A stretch of DNA of 64,000 bases from Saccharothrix sp. ALI-22-I (GTDB lineage: Bacteria > Actinomycetota > Actinomycetes > Mycobacteriales > Pseudonocardiaceae): positions 310,001 through 374,000 of the forward strand of contig NZ_MTQP01000069.1 of NCBI RefSeq assembly GCF_001984175.1, written 5' to 3'. Both the position numbers and the translations under genes were made by a program. Below the pieces are notes generated by a model. That model was not told where the DNA came from and searched no databases. It was given only the letters and a program-made list of their open reading frames with translations. Shown piece by piece: positions 25,761 to 34,909 of the stretch; the stretch's first letter is position 1; each line of letters begins with the position of its first letter.

Positions 25761-26603
25761 GTGCCGCGGGTGGTGGTGCGGGGAGCGGGCCTGGCCTCGG
25801 TGGTGTTGGGGCCGGGTGAGTCTCTGATGTTCGGGCGCGCGCCGCACGGCGTGCTGGGTCCGGCCCGTCCGGGGCGGGTGGCGTTGACCCTGCCGGACTG
25901 CGCGCCGCACGTGTCACGGCTGGTCGGCGAGCTGGCGGTCGGCGTGGACGTGGTGTCGTTGACGTGGCTGGGCGCGGGCGAGGCGCAGTTGTCGAGCCTG
26001 TTCGACGCGCCGGGTGGCGCGCGGCGGGTGATCCTGACCCGGTCGGCTTCGGCGTTGCTGGACGCCGGGGAGAACCAGTTGGTGCTGCTGTTGGGCAGGC
26101 GTGGTGACGGCGACGGGTTCACCGACCTGTTGATCACGATCGACGTGGAGCCGTCGGCGGTGACGCCGGAAGTGCCGTTCGGGTCGGCCGGCGACGACAC
26201 CCGGACCGGGCCGGGGTTGGTGCGCGGCGGGCGGGACTGGTTCGTCGCGCTGGCGTTGAGCGAGCCGTGGCTGGTGGGCGCGGACGACTACCCGCGGCCG
26301 CCGTCGAACCGGGAGATCTTCGAACGGGTCCGCGAGTGGCACGGCTACACGTGGAACCTGCACCGGCCGCAGCGGGTGGACGACGCGATCCGGGCCATCT
26401 CGGCGATCGCGTTCGGCCGGGCGGACGACCCGTTCCTGGCGCCGCACGCGGGTCGGCTGCAGAACACCAGGTTCGCGGTCGCACGGCGCGCGGCGGAGGT
26501 CCGGCTGGTCACCGCCGCCGACCTGGCCGAGGTGGAACGGGCGGCGCGGAACCGGAAACTTCCACCCGCGCCGTCCTCGCCCGGCGACGCCCCGGCTCCG
26601 TAA
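25761..26603 (+). CDS. FHA-like protein partnered with the kinase-STAND gene
   Basis: A 280-residue protein starting at GTG, 3 nt after the kinase stop, so co-translation is likely. The first 130 residues are beta-rich and FHA-like (GPGESLMFGR near residue 17, LPDCAPHVSRLVGEL near 50), which suggests binding to phospho-Thr made by the neighbouring kinase. Residues about 175-225 include PPSNREIFERVREWHGYTW and look like a winged-helix/effector-linking segment. The Pro-rich end is disordered. No enzymatic motif is seen. It is probably the kinase's readout protein. Confidence 0.7.
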   Translation: MPRVVVRGAGLASVVLGPGESLMFGRAPHGVLGPARPGRVALTLPDCAPHVSRLVGELAVGVDVVSLTWLGAGEAQLSSLFDAPGGARRVILTRSASALLDAGENQLVLLLGRRGDGDGFTDLLITIDVEPSAVTPEVPFGSAGDDTRTGPGLVRGGRDWFVALALSEPWLVGADDYPRPPSNREIFERVREWHGYTWNLHRPQRVDDAIRAISAIAFGRADDPFLAPHAGRLQNTRFAVARRAAEVRLVTAADLAEVERAARNRKLPPAPSSPGDAPAP

Positions 26604-26721
26604 CGTCTCGGGTGTCAGGGGCACCGCGACTCCTCGCCCCTCCACCCACCCCCACGGCGCACGACCGGTTCCGCTTCGCGGCTTTCCGGGGCCGCGCCGT
26701 GCTCCGGAAAGGACCGCAGCC

Positions 26722-27135
26722 ATGGTGCAGCACAACTCCTTCGACTCCCCGGCCACCGCCGGCTCCCAGCCCGAACCGCGCGCCAAGAAGGGCGGCGCCA
26801 TGATCGCGTTGCTGGTGCTGCTCACCGTGGCCAACACGTTCACGCTGGTCGTCGCCGTGGCCGGTTGGGTGGACGAGGTCGATCACGGCGGCGACTGGGG
26901 CGACGGCGTGTTACCGCTTCTCGTCTTCATGGCCCTGGTCAGCCTCGTCGCCCTCGTCGGCCTGGTCGGCGCGTGGCTCACCCGCAAGTGGGGTCCCCGG
27001 CTCTACGTGCTGACGGCGGGGTTCAGTCAGCTTGTCGGTCTGCTCGTCTCGGAGGGCGCCGGCTTCACCCCGCTCAACCTTGTCGGTATCGCCTTCGCGG
27101 TCGCGCTGTGGCTCAAGGCCGAGAGCAGCTGGTAG
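26722..27135 (+). CDS. Four-helix membrane protein, unknown
   Basis: A 137-residue protein with a polar, Pro/Ala-rich N-terminus (about 25 residues) and four hydrophobic helices. ATG follows GGAAAGGA by 9 nt. It lies 118 nt behind the FHA-like gene, possibly the same transcript. Its last 225 bp overlap, antisense, the 3' end of the protease frame on the other strand. The clear membrane pattern and RBS make this the more believable coding strand there. No family recognised. Confidence 0.7.
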   Translation: MVQHNSFDSPATAGSQPEPRAKKGGAMIALLVLLTVANTFTLVVAVAGWVDEVDHGGDWGDGVLPLLVFMALVSLVALVGLVGAWLTRKWGPRLYVLTAGFSQLVGLLVSEGAGFTPLNLVGIAFAVALWLKAESSW

Positions 27136-28554
27136 CAGCGGAATGCCGAACGGCGGCGTGTCCACATCGGACACAACGGGGAGCCCGGCAGGCGCGGGAC
27201 CGGCAGGCGCAGGACCGGAATTGTCGGACCCCTCTGGCAGGATAAAAGCAGGGGTCCCCCTGGCGGGGACTCCTGCGAAGCCTTCGTCGGGCACAGGCGT
27301 CGGCGCAGACAGCGGCACTGACGTCGGCACTGGCGTCGGCGAGTGCCCGCCCGGCGCCGGAGCGGCCGCCGCGACAGGGGATGCGGGCGTCAGGCGACGC
27401 CTGCGGGTCAGCGCGACCATCGTGCCCGCCGCCCCCGTGCCCACCGCGATACTGGCGCAGAGCACCGCGAACCCGATGAGCAGCACGGAATCACCGCCGG
27501 CCGTGCCGCCCCGCTCGACCGCGAGCCGCCGGTACTCGGTGGCCTGGAGGTGACCGGGCGAGGCGGCCAGCACATCGTCGAAACCCTCCACCGCGCCGTC
27601 GAAATCGTCGGCGAAGTAGCGCTCCAGCCCCTCCCGGTAGGCGCGGTCGTGCGTGCCGAGTTCGGCCTTGACGTCCTTGCCCGCCAACACGTCCAGCAAC
27701 GTCGTGGACGCGGCGGCGAAGTTGAACGACTGCGTCTCCCCCGGCGCCCCCTGGCTGACCAGGCCGACGATCCGGCCCTCCATGTCGACCACCGGGCCGC
27801 CGCTCATGCCGTGCGTCGCGGCGGCGCTGATCTCGTAGAACGGCCGGTCGTTCTGGGTGCGGCGGGCGGAGACCTGGCCGTTCTTGTTGCTGGGCTCCAG
27901 GCTCGGATCGACCGCCGCCCCCGCCGAACCGGGGTAGCCGATGGCGAGGACCGGCGTGCCGACGGGCGTCTGGTCCGCCCTGATCTCCAACGACGGCAGG
28001 TTGTCGCGCGGCACCTTCAGCACCGCCACGTCACCGTCGGTCGGTGCGACGAGGTCCACCACGGTGGCCGGTGCGATATCGCGGATCGGCCCGTCGCCGG
28101 TGGCTTCCATCCGCTCGACCTGGATGGCGCGGTCGACCGGGCGGTCGGGGGTCGCGCCCTCGGCCACCGCGTGCTCGATCAGCTGCGCCTTCGCCACGGC
28201 CCGGTCACCGATCCGGCCGGCCGCCGCGAGTTCCTCGATGGCCGCGTCGAACAGCGCGCCCGCGCCGCCCTGCGGTCCGGTGTGGACGCAGTGGCTGGCG
28301 GTGGCCACGTGCCCGTCCGGCTTGATCACCGCGCCACTGCACGTCGATTTGATCTGGTAACCGTCGGCGCCGCCGAACTGCTCGCCGGTGCGCTTGTCGC
28401 GCACCCAGCCGCGCCACTCCACGGTGACCAACACGATCCCGGGCCGGGCCACGGCGGCGGCCGACTCCTCCGGGCTGGACGGCTGCGAAGCGGCACCGGC
28501 AGCGGGCGCGGCCGTGAGCGCGAGCAGCGCCGCCGCGACGAACACCGCGCGCAT
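26911..28554 (-). CDS. Secreted trypsin-like serine protease with TM and Pro-rich tail
   Basis: Read from ATG at 28554 it gives 547 residues. A signal peptide (about 1-22) precedes a trypsin-like domain with catalytic His (ATASHCV), Asp (DGDVAVLKV) and Ser (HGMSGGPVVD). A TPR-like stretch (ERYFADDFDGAVEGF), one transmembrane helix (SVLLIGFAVLCASIAVG) and a Pro-rich tail follow. The tail contains a dispersed repeat. The last 75 residues are encoded antisense to the membrane gene at 26722-27135 and may be read-through after loss of a stop. TGATG overlap with the upstream gene indicates coupling. Confidence 0.85.
   Translation of the reverse strand: MRAVFVAAALLALTAAPAAGAASQPSSPEESAAAVARPGIVLVTVEWRGWVRDKRTGEQFGGADGYQIKSTCSGAVIKPDGHVATASHCVHTGPQGGAGALFDAAIEELAAAGRIGDRAVAKAQLIEHAVAEGATPDRPVDRAIQVERMEATGDGPIRDIAPATVVDLVAPTDGDVAVLKVPRDNLPSLEIRADQTPVGTPVLAIGYPGSAGAAVDPSLEPSNKNGQVSARRTQNDRPFYEISAAATHGMSGGPVVDMEGRIVGLVSQGAPGETQSFNFAAASTTLLDVLAGKDVKAELGTHDRAYREGLERYFADDFDGAVEGFDDVLAASPGHLQATEYRRLAVERGGTAGGDSVLLIGFAVLCASIAVGTGAAGTMVALTRRRRLTPASPVAAAAPAPGGHSPTPVPTSVPLSAPTPVPDEGFAGVPARGTPAFILPEGSDNSGPAPAGPAPAGLPVVSDVDTPPFGIPLLPAALGLEPQRDREGDTDKVERGEAGALRDEQTDKLTEPRRQHVEPGTPLAGEPRADQADEGDEADQGHEDEKR
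27221..27281. repeat. 61-nt dispersed palindromic repeat, copy A (inside protease tail)
   Basis: Matches copy B at 45113-45173 without gaps, 52 of 61 positions identical. Contains an inverted repeat (AGGGGTCCCC with GGGGACTCCT, one mismatch). In the protease frame it is translated as the GVPARGTPAFILPEGSDN segment. Confidence 0.8.
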
Positions 28555-29195
28555 CAGCCGTACACCCCGGACGCTGTGGTGCGCGCCCACACCGACCGGT
28601 AGCCGGACCCGTTGCTCTCGACGAGTTGGGTGCCCTGGCAGCTGTAGTCGTCGACCTCGTTCACGCCCTGCTTCGCCGTCACTGGTTGGGTGTCCACGAG
28701 ACCGCGCTGGTCGTAGAAGGCCCAGGTCACATCCGTCCTGGTGCGGTCGATGTAGGTGATGACCTTGTCCGTCGCCGACCAGGTGAAGTCGGTGGACCCG
28801 TTGCCGACCATGCGCAGCGCGTTGCCCTCGAAGCTGCCGCTGAGCGTCACGTTGTCCAGCCGCTCGGTCCCGGTGCCGTCCGGGCGGAACTCGAACACCC
28901 GGCCGCTGGTGGTGAGCGGCATCGGGTCCTCGTCGTTGTAGAACTTCACCATCAGCGTCTCGTCCACCGTGCGCCACGAGCCGATCAGGCACATCGGGTG
29001 CGCGACGGCGCGGGTGGCGGCGGTACGTGCGGTCGGTGAGGGCCGCTCACCCGCCACGACGGGAGTGACCGGACCGGGGCGGGAGTCGGCGAGGACGACG
29101 GCGGTCAACCCGCCCGCCGCGAGCACCGCGCACGCGGCGACGGCGAACAGCACCACGACGACGGATCGTGCCGGTAACCGGGCGGAATCGCTCAC
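28554..29195 (-). CDS. Membrane-anchored extracytoplasmic protein, unknown
   Basis: From GTG at 29195 this gives 213 residues with one N-terminal signal-anchor helix (SVVVVLFAVAACAVLAAGGL) and an outer domain. That domain reads IGSWRTVDETLMVKFYN, FRPDGTGTE, FEGNALRMVG and ends near ASGVYG, a lipocalin-like beta pattern. Two Cys residues could pair. It overlaps the protease start by 1 nt (TGATG), so both are made together and the protein may be the protease's partner or substrate. No named family recognised. Confidence 0.75.
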   Translation of the reverse strand: MSDSARLPARSVVVVLFAVAACAVLAAGGLTAVVLADSRPGPVTPVVAGERPSPTARTAATRAVAHPMCLIGSWRTVDETLMVKFYNDEDPMPLTTSGRVFEFRPDGTGTERLDNVTLSGSFEGNALRMVGNGSTDFTWSATDKVITYIDRTRTDVTWAFYDQRGLVDTQPVTAKQGVNEVDDYSCQGTQLVESNGSGYRSVWARTTASGVYG

Positions 29196-29318
29196 CGGAC
29201 AATCGTATTGATCGACCGGCCCGCGACGTGAGCCGGTTGATCCGGAAGTTTCCGCCACGTGACCCAACCGCAGTCCGCTCCGCCCGCGTGAGCGCCCGAC
29301 CGCCACTACCATGAAGGC

Positions 29319-29786
29319 GTGATCTTCTTCAGCGTGGTCCTCACCCTGCTCGGGCTGGGCACGCTGCTGTGGCGTGACGACGAGCTGATCGGTCTGCCCC
29401 CGGCGGTCGTGGGTGCCGGCCTGCTGGTGCTGGGTGTGGCGGCCGGTGTGCTGTGGGTGGTGCGCCGGCGTCGCCGGTGGGAGCGGACCGGCGAGCCGCG
29501 GCCGGTCGGCAACGTGATCGAGCGGGCCAAGGCGCTGCCCCGGCTGCTGCGCGAGCGCAAGGCCTACGGCCTGCCCACCAGCACGTTGGCCACCTGGGGT
29601 TTCGCGATCGTCTACCTGGTCTCCCCCATCGACGTGCTGCCCGAACTGCTGCCGATCATCGGCGTGACCGACGACGCGGGCGTGGCGGTGTGGCTGCTCA
29701 CCAGTGTGTCCACGGTCGCCGGCCAGTACCTGCGGTGGGAACGTGAGCGGCGCGGCCCGAAACCCTCGGACGTCCCCGAACGCTGA
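29319..29786 (+). CDS. DUF1232 (YkvA-like) membrane protein
   Basis: A 155-residue protein with an N-terminal pair of hydrophobic helices and an Arg-rich RRRRRW linker. The DUF1232 signature VYLVSPIDVLPELLPIIG (about residues 98-115) follows, then a charged tail. The start is GTG at 29319, without a strong RBS. It is divergent from the anchored-protein gene and ends 18 nt from the convergent acyltransferase. DUF1232 has no fixed biochemical role. Confidence 0.85.
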   Translation: MIFFSVVLTLLGLGTLLWRDDELIGLPPAVVGAGLLVLGVAAGVLWVVRRRRRWERTGEPRPVGNVIERAKALPRLLRERKAYGLPTSTLATWGFAIVYLVSPIDVLPELLPIIGVTDDAGVAVWLLTSVSTVAGQYLRWERERRGPKPSDVPER

Positions 29787-29804
29787 TCAGGCCAACGCAT
29801 CCCG

Positions 29805-30539
29805 TCACCGGTTCCCGGGATGTGGGAGCTCCCGTACGCCCGTCAGCAAAGTCGTCACGGCGGCCATGATCCGTGCGGTGGCCTCGTCCAGCACGGCCTT
29901 GTTCGGCTCCAGCCCGTACAGGTCGGACAGGTCCACCTCGGCGCCCGCCACCACGCTCACCTTCCGCCACGGCCGGGGCAGGAACTTCCCCGGCGGCAGC
30001 AGTTCCCGGGTACCCCACTGCGCCACCGGCACCACGGGCGTCCGAGTCGTCAACGCCAGCCGCGCGACGCCGTTCTTGCCGCGCATCGGCCAGCCGTCGG
30101 GGTCACTGGTGAACGTCCCCTCCGGGTAGACGATCACGCACTCCCCCGATTCCAACGACTCGCGGGCGCTGTCCAACGCCTGGCCCCCGCGCACGCTGCT
30201 CCGGTCGACCGGGATGTGCCGCCCCGACGACATGACCCAGCCGAGGACCGGCACCTTCCACAGGCTGCCCTTCGCCAGGTACCGGGGCACCCGGCCGGAG
30301 GCGAGCGCGAACGCGGTCAACGTCACCGGGTCGGCGAAGGACAGGTGGTTGGACGCCAGCAGCACCGCGCCCCGGTCCGGGATGTTGGTCCGGCCCGCCA
30401 TCCGCATCCGCACGAAAAGCACCACCAGCGGCCACAGCAGGTCGATGGCCACGGAGTACCAGAAACCGCGGCCCCGTCGGGGCAGGCGGGCCGTCAGCGC
30501 CACCATCTGGGAGAACGTCACGCCAGGATCTTCGGTCAT
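29805..30539 (-). CDS. 1-acylglycerol-3-phosphate acyltransferase (PlsC-like)
   Basis: A 244-residue acyltransferase that likely adds the second acyl chain in phosphatidic acid synthesis. The catalytic NHLSFAD (NHx4D) and the substrate-binding YPEGTFTSD boxes are present with normal spacing. A membrane-associating helix near residue 30 precedes them. ATG at 30539 was chosen because the longer frame upstream crosses into the divergent promoter region. It faces away from the signalling operon at 30617. Confidence 0.9.
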   Translation of the reverse strand: MTEDPGVTFSQMVALTARLPRRGRGFWYSVAIDLLWPLVVLFVRMRMAGRTNIPDRGAVLLASNHLSFADPVTLTAFALASGRVPRYLAKGSLWKVPVLGWVMSSGRHIPVDRSSVRGGQALDSARESLESGECVIVYPEGTFTSDPDGWPMRGKNGVARLALTTRTPVVPVAQWGTRELLPPGKFLPRPWRKVSVVAGAEVDLSDLYGLEPNKAVLDEATARIMAAVTTLLTGVRELPHPGNR

Positions 30540-30616
30540 GGCCTCCGGTCCGGTTACCGCGCCCCACCGCACCGCCGTCGCCGCGGTCTGATCGAGTTCG
30601 ACTAATCTCCTCCCCC

Positions 30617-31807
30617 GTGGCTGGGCTCCCCGCACCGCGGACCGCGGTGGACCGGATCAACGTGCTCCTCGTCGAGGACGACGAGGGCGATGCCGTGCTG
30701 GTCGAAGCCCTGCTGGAGGAGGTGGAGGCGGACGTCTCCCTGCACCGGGCGCGGACCCTGCGCGAAGCCGAAGGGCTGCTGTCGAAGGCCGACTGCGTGC
30801 TGCTCGACCTCGGCCTGCCGGACACGACCGGCCTCGACGGCCTGACCAGGCTGCTCACCCACCCGGCGCCGGTGGCGATCATCGTGCTCACCGGCCTGAA
30901 CGACGAGCACCAGGGCACCAGGGCGGTGGCCGCGGGTGCGGAGGACTACCTGGTCAAAGGCCAGGTGGACGGGGTGGGACTGGCCCGCAGCATCCGGTAC
31001 GCGGTCGGCCGCAAGCGGGCCGAGGAGACCCAGCGCCAGCTGCGCGACGAGCAGCTGCTGGCGTCGGAGAAGACCCGCCTGGAACGGGGTCTGCTGCCGT
31101 CGCCGATCATGCGCGGCGACGACATCGGCTGGCACGTGCGTTACCGCCCGGGCGGTAGCCGGATGCTGCTGGGCGGCGACTTCTACGACGCGGTGCGCAC
31201 TGCGGACGGCACGCTCCAGCTGCTGATCGGCGACGTGTGCGGGCACGGCCCGGACGAGGCGGCGATCGGCGTGTTCCTGCGCATCGCGTGGCGGGCGCTG
31301 GTGCTGGCCGACCAGGAGCCGTCACGGGTGCTGCGCACGTTGCACGAGATCCTGGAGCACGAGCGGCACCAGCCGGGCCTGTTCACCACGGCGTGCATGG
31401 TGACGATCTCGCCGGACCGCCGCTGGGCGCGGCTCTACCTGGCCGGCCACCCCGAGCCGATGCTCCTGGTCGGCGACCGGGTGGTGGAACTGCCCCGCGA
31501 CCGGGCCGGACTGCCGCTGGGCGTGCTGCCGGACAGCACCTGGAGCGGCTTGGACGTGCCCCTGCCGCCGGGGTGGTCGATGCTGCTCTACACCGACGGC
31601 CTGGTCGAGGGCCGGGTCGACGGTGACAGCGAGCGGCTGGGCTCGGAGCGGCTGATCGAGCTGATCGGCGACATCACCGCGGACCGGCCGGACTGGGCGC
31701 GCGAACCGGCGGCGCTGCTGGACAACCTGATCAACAAGGTCAAGGAGCTCAACGGCGGCGAACTGGACGACGACATGGCCGTGCTGCTGATCTCGGACCG
31801 CCACTGA
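30617..31807 (+). CDS. Receiver - SpoIIE/PP2C phosphatase fusion
   Basis: A 396-residue response regulator. The receiver domain (residues 14-125) has VLLVEDDEGDA, phospho-acceptor Asp in LLDLGLP and the conserved Lys in YLVKG. A helical linker with RLERGLLPSP leads to a SpoIIE-type PP2C phosphatase (about 170-395): GGDFYDAV, IGDVCGHGPDEA, YTDGLVE and DDDMAVLL carry the metal-binding Asp residues. Such proteins dephosphorylate anti-anti-sigma factors, but no such target is adjacent. First of three overlapping genes, with TGATG coupling to the kinase. Confidence 0.93.
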   Translation: MAGLPAPRTAVDRINVLLVEDDEGDAVLVEALLEEVEADVSLHRARTLREAEGLLSKADCVLLDLGLPDTTGLDGLTRLLTHPAPVAIIVLTGLNDEHQGTRAVAAGAEDYLVKGQVDGVGLARSIRYAVGRKRAEETQRQLRDEQLLASEKTRLERGLLPSPIMRGDDIGWHVRYRPGGSRMLLGGDFYDAVRTADGTLQLLIGDVCGHGPDEAAIGVFLRIAWRALVLADQEPSRVLRTLHEILEHERHQPGLFTTACMVTISPDRRWARLYLAGHPEPMLLVGDRVVELPRDRAGLPLGVLPDSTWSGLDVPLPPGWSMLLYTDGLVEGRVDGDSERLGSERLIELIGDITADRPDWAREPAALLDNLINKVKELNGGELDDDMAVLLISDRH

Positions 31808-33357
31808 TGGACCGCCGCCTGCTGATGGGCTACCGCCGACGGGCTACCGCCGATGGATCGCCGCTGACGGACTACCGGACCCGCTGGCCCGCGAGCCGGC
31901 TGCTGATGGCCGCGGTGGCGGCGCTGATCCTCGTGTGCGCGGGCGGCATCGGCAGCCTGGGCGTGGCCGTGGCGAACCTGTCGGACGCGCGGGTGCTGAT
32001 GCTGGACCAGATCGCGCCCGCGCACAGCATGGTGAGCCGGCTGGACACCGCGCTGATCAACCAGGAGAACGGTGTGCGCGGGTACGTGCTCACCGCCAGA
32101 CAGGACTTCCTCACCCCCTACACCGACGGGCAGCGGGCCGAGCGCGAGGCCGTCGACGCCGCCAGGTCGCGGCTCGGGCCGGTGCGGCCGGACCTGGTCC
32201 GCGACCTGGACGAGGTCGACCGGCTGGCGGCCGACTGGCGGCGGAGCTACGCCGAGCCCTTGGTCGAGCTGGTGACCGTGTCGGGCAACCCGCAGACCAC
32301 CCTGGTCGACGCCGAGCGTGGCAAGGAGCTGTTCGACCGGCTCCTCGCCGCCGTCGACGAGCTGGGCGACAAGCTGGAGCAGGCGGCGGACGAGGCGCGG
32401 CGCTCGCTGGACGACGTCGCCGACGAGATGTTGTGGCTGGTCGTGACCCTCGGCGTGCTGCTGGTGCTGATCATCGCCGGGGTCGCGGTGATGCTGTACC
32501 GGATCGTGATCGCGCCGTTGAGCGGGCTGGCGGCGGACGTGCGGCAGGTGTCGTCGGGCGACTTCTCGCACGCGGTCGAGGCGGGCGGGCCGCGGGAGAC
32601 GGTGATGCTCGGCCAGGACGTCGAGGCGATGCGGGTGCGCATCCTCGCCGACCTGGAGGAGCTGCGGCGGTCGAACTCGGAGCTGGAGCAGTTCGCCTAC
32701 GTCGCCTCGCACGACTTGCAGGAGCCGTTGCGCAAGGTGGCGAGCTTCTGCCAGCTGCTGGAGCGCCGCTACTCGGGTCAGCTGGACGAGCGCGGCGAGC
32801 AGTACCTGCGGTTCGCGGTGGACGGGGCGAAGCGGATGCAGGTGCTGATCAACGACCTGCTGGCGTTCTCCCGGGTCGGCCGGATGAGCCGCGAGCAGAC
32901 CCTGGTGGACTGCGACGAGCTGGTCGCCGAGGTGCTGGACAACTACTCCGAGGTGATCGAGCGGACCGGGGCCACGATCGAGGTGGCGGACCTGCCGACG
33001 GTGCGCGGCGAGGCGTCGCTGCTGGGCGGTGTGTTCGGCAACCTGGTCAACAACGCGCTGAAGTTCCACGGCGAGAACCCGCCCCGGGTGCGCGTGGACG
33101 TGGAGCGGAATGGTGAATTCTGGACGTTCAGCGTGAGCGACGAGGGCATCGGCATCAACGCCGAGTACGCTGAGCGGATCTTTGTGATCTTCCAGCGCCT
33201 GCACCACAAGGATGACTACCCCGGCACCGGTATCGGGCTGGCCATGTGCCGGAAGATCATCGAGTACCACGGTGGCACAATCTGGCTCGACACCAGCCGG
33301 GACACCGGGACGACCTTCAAGTTCACCCTGCCGGCCGTAGAGGACGACGAGCAATGA
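31807..33357 (+). CDS. Membrane sensor histidine kinase (CHASE3-HAMP-HisKA)
   Basis: A 516-residue kinase. A transmembrane helix (about 36-58), a CHASE3-like outer domain ([17 protein letters not shown]), a second helix (about 210-232), HAMP, HisKA with H302 in [12 protein letters not shown], and a HATPase with the N box, DEGIGI and GTGIGLAM follow in order. The dimerisation box is of the phytochrome-like type that usually pairs with small Rcp1-type receivers, as seen here downstream. It overlaps both neighbours by 1-4 nt. The likely cue is extracellular. Confidence 0.93.
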   Translation: MDRRLLMGYRRRATADGSPLTDYRTRWPASRLLMAAVAALILVCAGGIGSLGVAVANLSDARVLMLDQIAPAHSMVSRLDTALINQENGVRGYVLTARQDFLTPYTDGQRAEREAVDAARSRLGPVRPDLVRDLDEVDRLAADWRRSYAEPLVELVTVSGNPQTTLVDAERGKELFDRLLAAVDELGDKLEQAADEARRSLDDVADEMLWLVVTLGVLLVLIIAGVAVMLYRIVIAPLSGLAADVRQVSSGDFSHAVEAGGPRETVMLGQDVEAMRVRILADLEELRRSNSELEQFAYVASHDLQEPLRKVASFCQLLERRYSGQLDERGEQYLRFAVDGAKRMQVLINDLLAFSRVGRMSREQTLVDCDELVAEVLDNYSEVIERTGATIEVADLPTVRGEASLLGGVFGNLVNNALKFHGENPPRVRVDVERNGEFWTFSVSDEGIGINAEYAERIFVIFQRLHHKDDYPGTGIGLAMCRKIIEYHGGTIWLDTSRDTGTTFKFTLPAVEDDEQ

Positions 33358-33791
33358 GCAACCCGCTGAACGTGATCGACGTCCTGCTGGTGGAAGACGA
33401 CCCCGGTGACGCGCTCATGACGCAGGAGGCGTTCGAGCACCACAAGATCCGCAACCAGCTGCACGTGGTGCGCGACGGCATCGAGGCGCTGCAGTTCCTG
33501 CGCCGCGAGGAGCCCTACGAGGACGCGCCGCGGCCGGGCCTGATCCTGCTGGACCTGAACCTGCCGAAGATGGACGGCCGGGAGGTCCTGGCCGAGATCA
33601 AGGCGGACGAGACCCTGCGCCCGATCCCGGTGGTGGTGCTGACCACGTCGGAGGCGGAGGAGGACATCCTGCGCAGCTACAACCTGCACGCCAACGCCTA
33701 CGTCACCAAACCGGTGGACTTCGACCGGTTCATCGAGGTCGTGCGGCAGATCGACGACTTCTTCGTGACCGTGGTGAAGCTGCCCCGTTGA
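33354..33791 (+). CDS. Stand-alone response regulator (Rcp1-like receiver)
   Basis: A 145-residue single receiver domain: [13 protein letters not shown], phospho-Asp in [11 protein letters not shown], the conserved Thr in VLTTS and Lys in YVTKPVDF. There is no output domain. ATGA overlap with the kinase stop indicates tight coupling. It probably carries phosphate from the kinase to the SpoIIE fusion or to another protein. Confidence 0.93.
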   Translation: MSNPLNVIDVLLVEDDPGDALMTQEAFEHHKIRNQLHVVRDGIEALQFLRREEPYEDAPRPGLILLDLNLPKMDGREVLAEIKADETLRPIPVVVLTTSEAEEDILRSYNLHANAYVTKPVDFDRFIEVVRQIDDFFVTVVKLPR

Positions 33792-33803
33792 CTCGTTCGT
33801 GCG

Positions 33804-34805
33804 TCACCTGATCGAGTAGATCGTCACGCCTTCGCGTTCGTCGGTGGTCAACAGCCCCCGGTGGGCCAGCACGTCGAGGTGCGCGGCGGTCTCACCGGTG
33901 GCCAGTACCTGGTTGAACAGGTCCAACTCGGCGAACTTCCGGTTCCGACGGGTCCAGCCGAGGTTGCGGGCGGTCTCGAACGCGGTGCCGGTGCCGGCGC
34001 GGACGGCCTCCAGCGTCGCGGTCAGCCGGTCCTCGTGGTGGGCCAGCAACTCGTCCACCCGCGCGTGGCTGGACTCGGTGACGGGGCCGTGCGCGGGCAG
34101 CAGGCGCAGGTCCGGGTAGTCGCGGACCAGGCGCAGCGAGTCGAGGTAGTCGCCCAGTGGCAGGGCGGGCCGGGCCGGTTCGAAGCCGATCGACGGGGTG
34201 ATGTGCGGCAGCACGTGGTCGCCGGCGAACAGCAGCGACGAGTCGGCGTCCACGAACACCACGTGCCCACGGGTGTGGCCGGGTGTGGGCAGGACGCGCA
34301 GCACCCGTTTCTCCAGGGCCAGGTCGGTCTCGTCGAGCCATTCGTCCGGCTCTTCGAAGTCGCGCAACTCGTCCTCGCCGGTGGACGCCACCACCGCGCG
34401 CCACTTGTCGGCCAGGTGCGGGGCGCCCCACGTGGTCAGGTTGCGGATCTGGCCGACCCGGGCGCGCGCGATGACCTTGGCCAGCGACGGCTGCTCCCCC
34501 GCGCCCAGCGCGATCTTCGTGCCGAAACGGCGGCGCAGCGCCACGGCCATCGTGTAGTGGTCGCGGTGGACGTGGGTGACCAGGAAGCGGCGGATGTCCT
34601 CGAAGCCGTGCCCGAGGGTGCCCAGCGCCGACTCCAGGGCTGTCTCAGCCGCGTCGAGGGCCCAGCCGGAGTCGATCAGGACGAGACCGTCGCCGTCGTC
34701 GATCGCGTACACGTTGACGGTGTGCAGTCCGTCGTTGGGCAGCGGCAACGGGATCCGGTACACACCGGGCGCGACCTCGAAGGCTCCGGGTTCGGTCCAC
34801 TCCAT
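33804..34805 (-). CDS. Metallo-beta-lactamase-fold hydrolase
   Basis: A 333-residue MBL-fold protein. The metal site motif THVHRDH, then GHTRGHVVF and FAGDHVLPH, match the glyoxalase-II-like/lactonase group. A C-terminal helical domain (DELLAHHEDRL, and a winged-helix-like end with LDVLAHRGLLTT) follows, as in the MBL-plus-DUF4556/BLACT-like subgroup. No signal peptide. Convergent with the receiver gene (12-nt gap). Substrate unknown; thioester or lactone hydrolysis is typical. Confidence 0.88.
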   Translation of the reverse strand: MEWTEPGAFEVAPGVYRIPLPLPNDGLHTVNVYAIDDGDGLVLIDSGWALDAAETALESALGTLGHGFEDIRRFLVTHVHRDHYTMAVALRRRFGTKIALGAGEQPSLAKVIARARVGQIRNLTTWGAPHLADKWRAVVASTGEDELRDFEEPDEWLDETDLALEKRVLRVLPTPGHTRGHVVFVDADSSLLFAGDHVLPHITPSIGFEPARPALPLGDYLDSLRLVRDYPDLRLLPAHGPVTESSHARVDELLAHHEDRLTATLEAVRAGTGTAFETARNLGWTRRNRKFAELDLFNQVLATGETAAHLDVLAHRGLLTTDEREGVTIYSIR

Positions 34806-34909
34806 CCCCGGATACTACTTTCCGGTAACCTCGGTGTGGGTGAACGTGACCACCGCCATTCGCCGACACGTACTCGGCGAAGCCGCCCGAGTCGCCGTCC
34901 AATTGTGCG

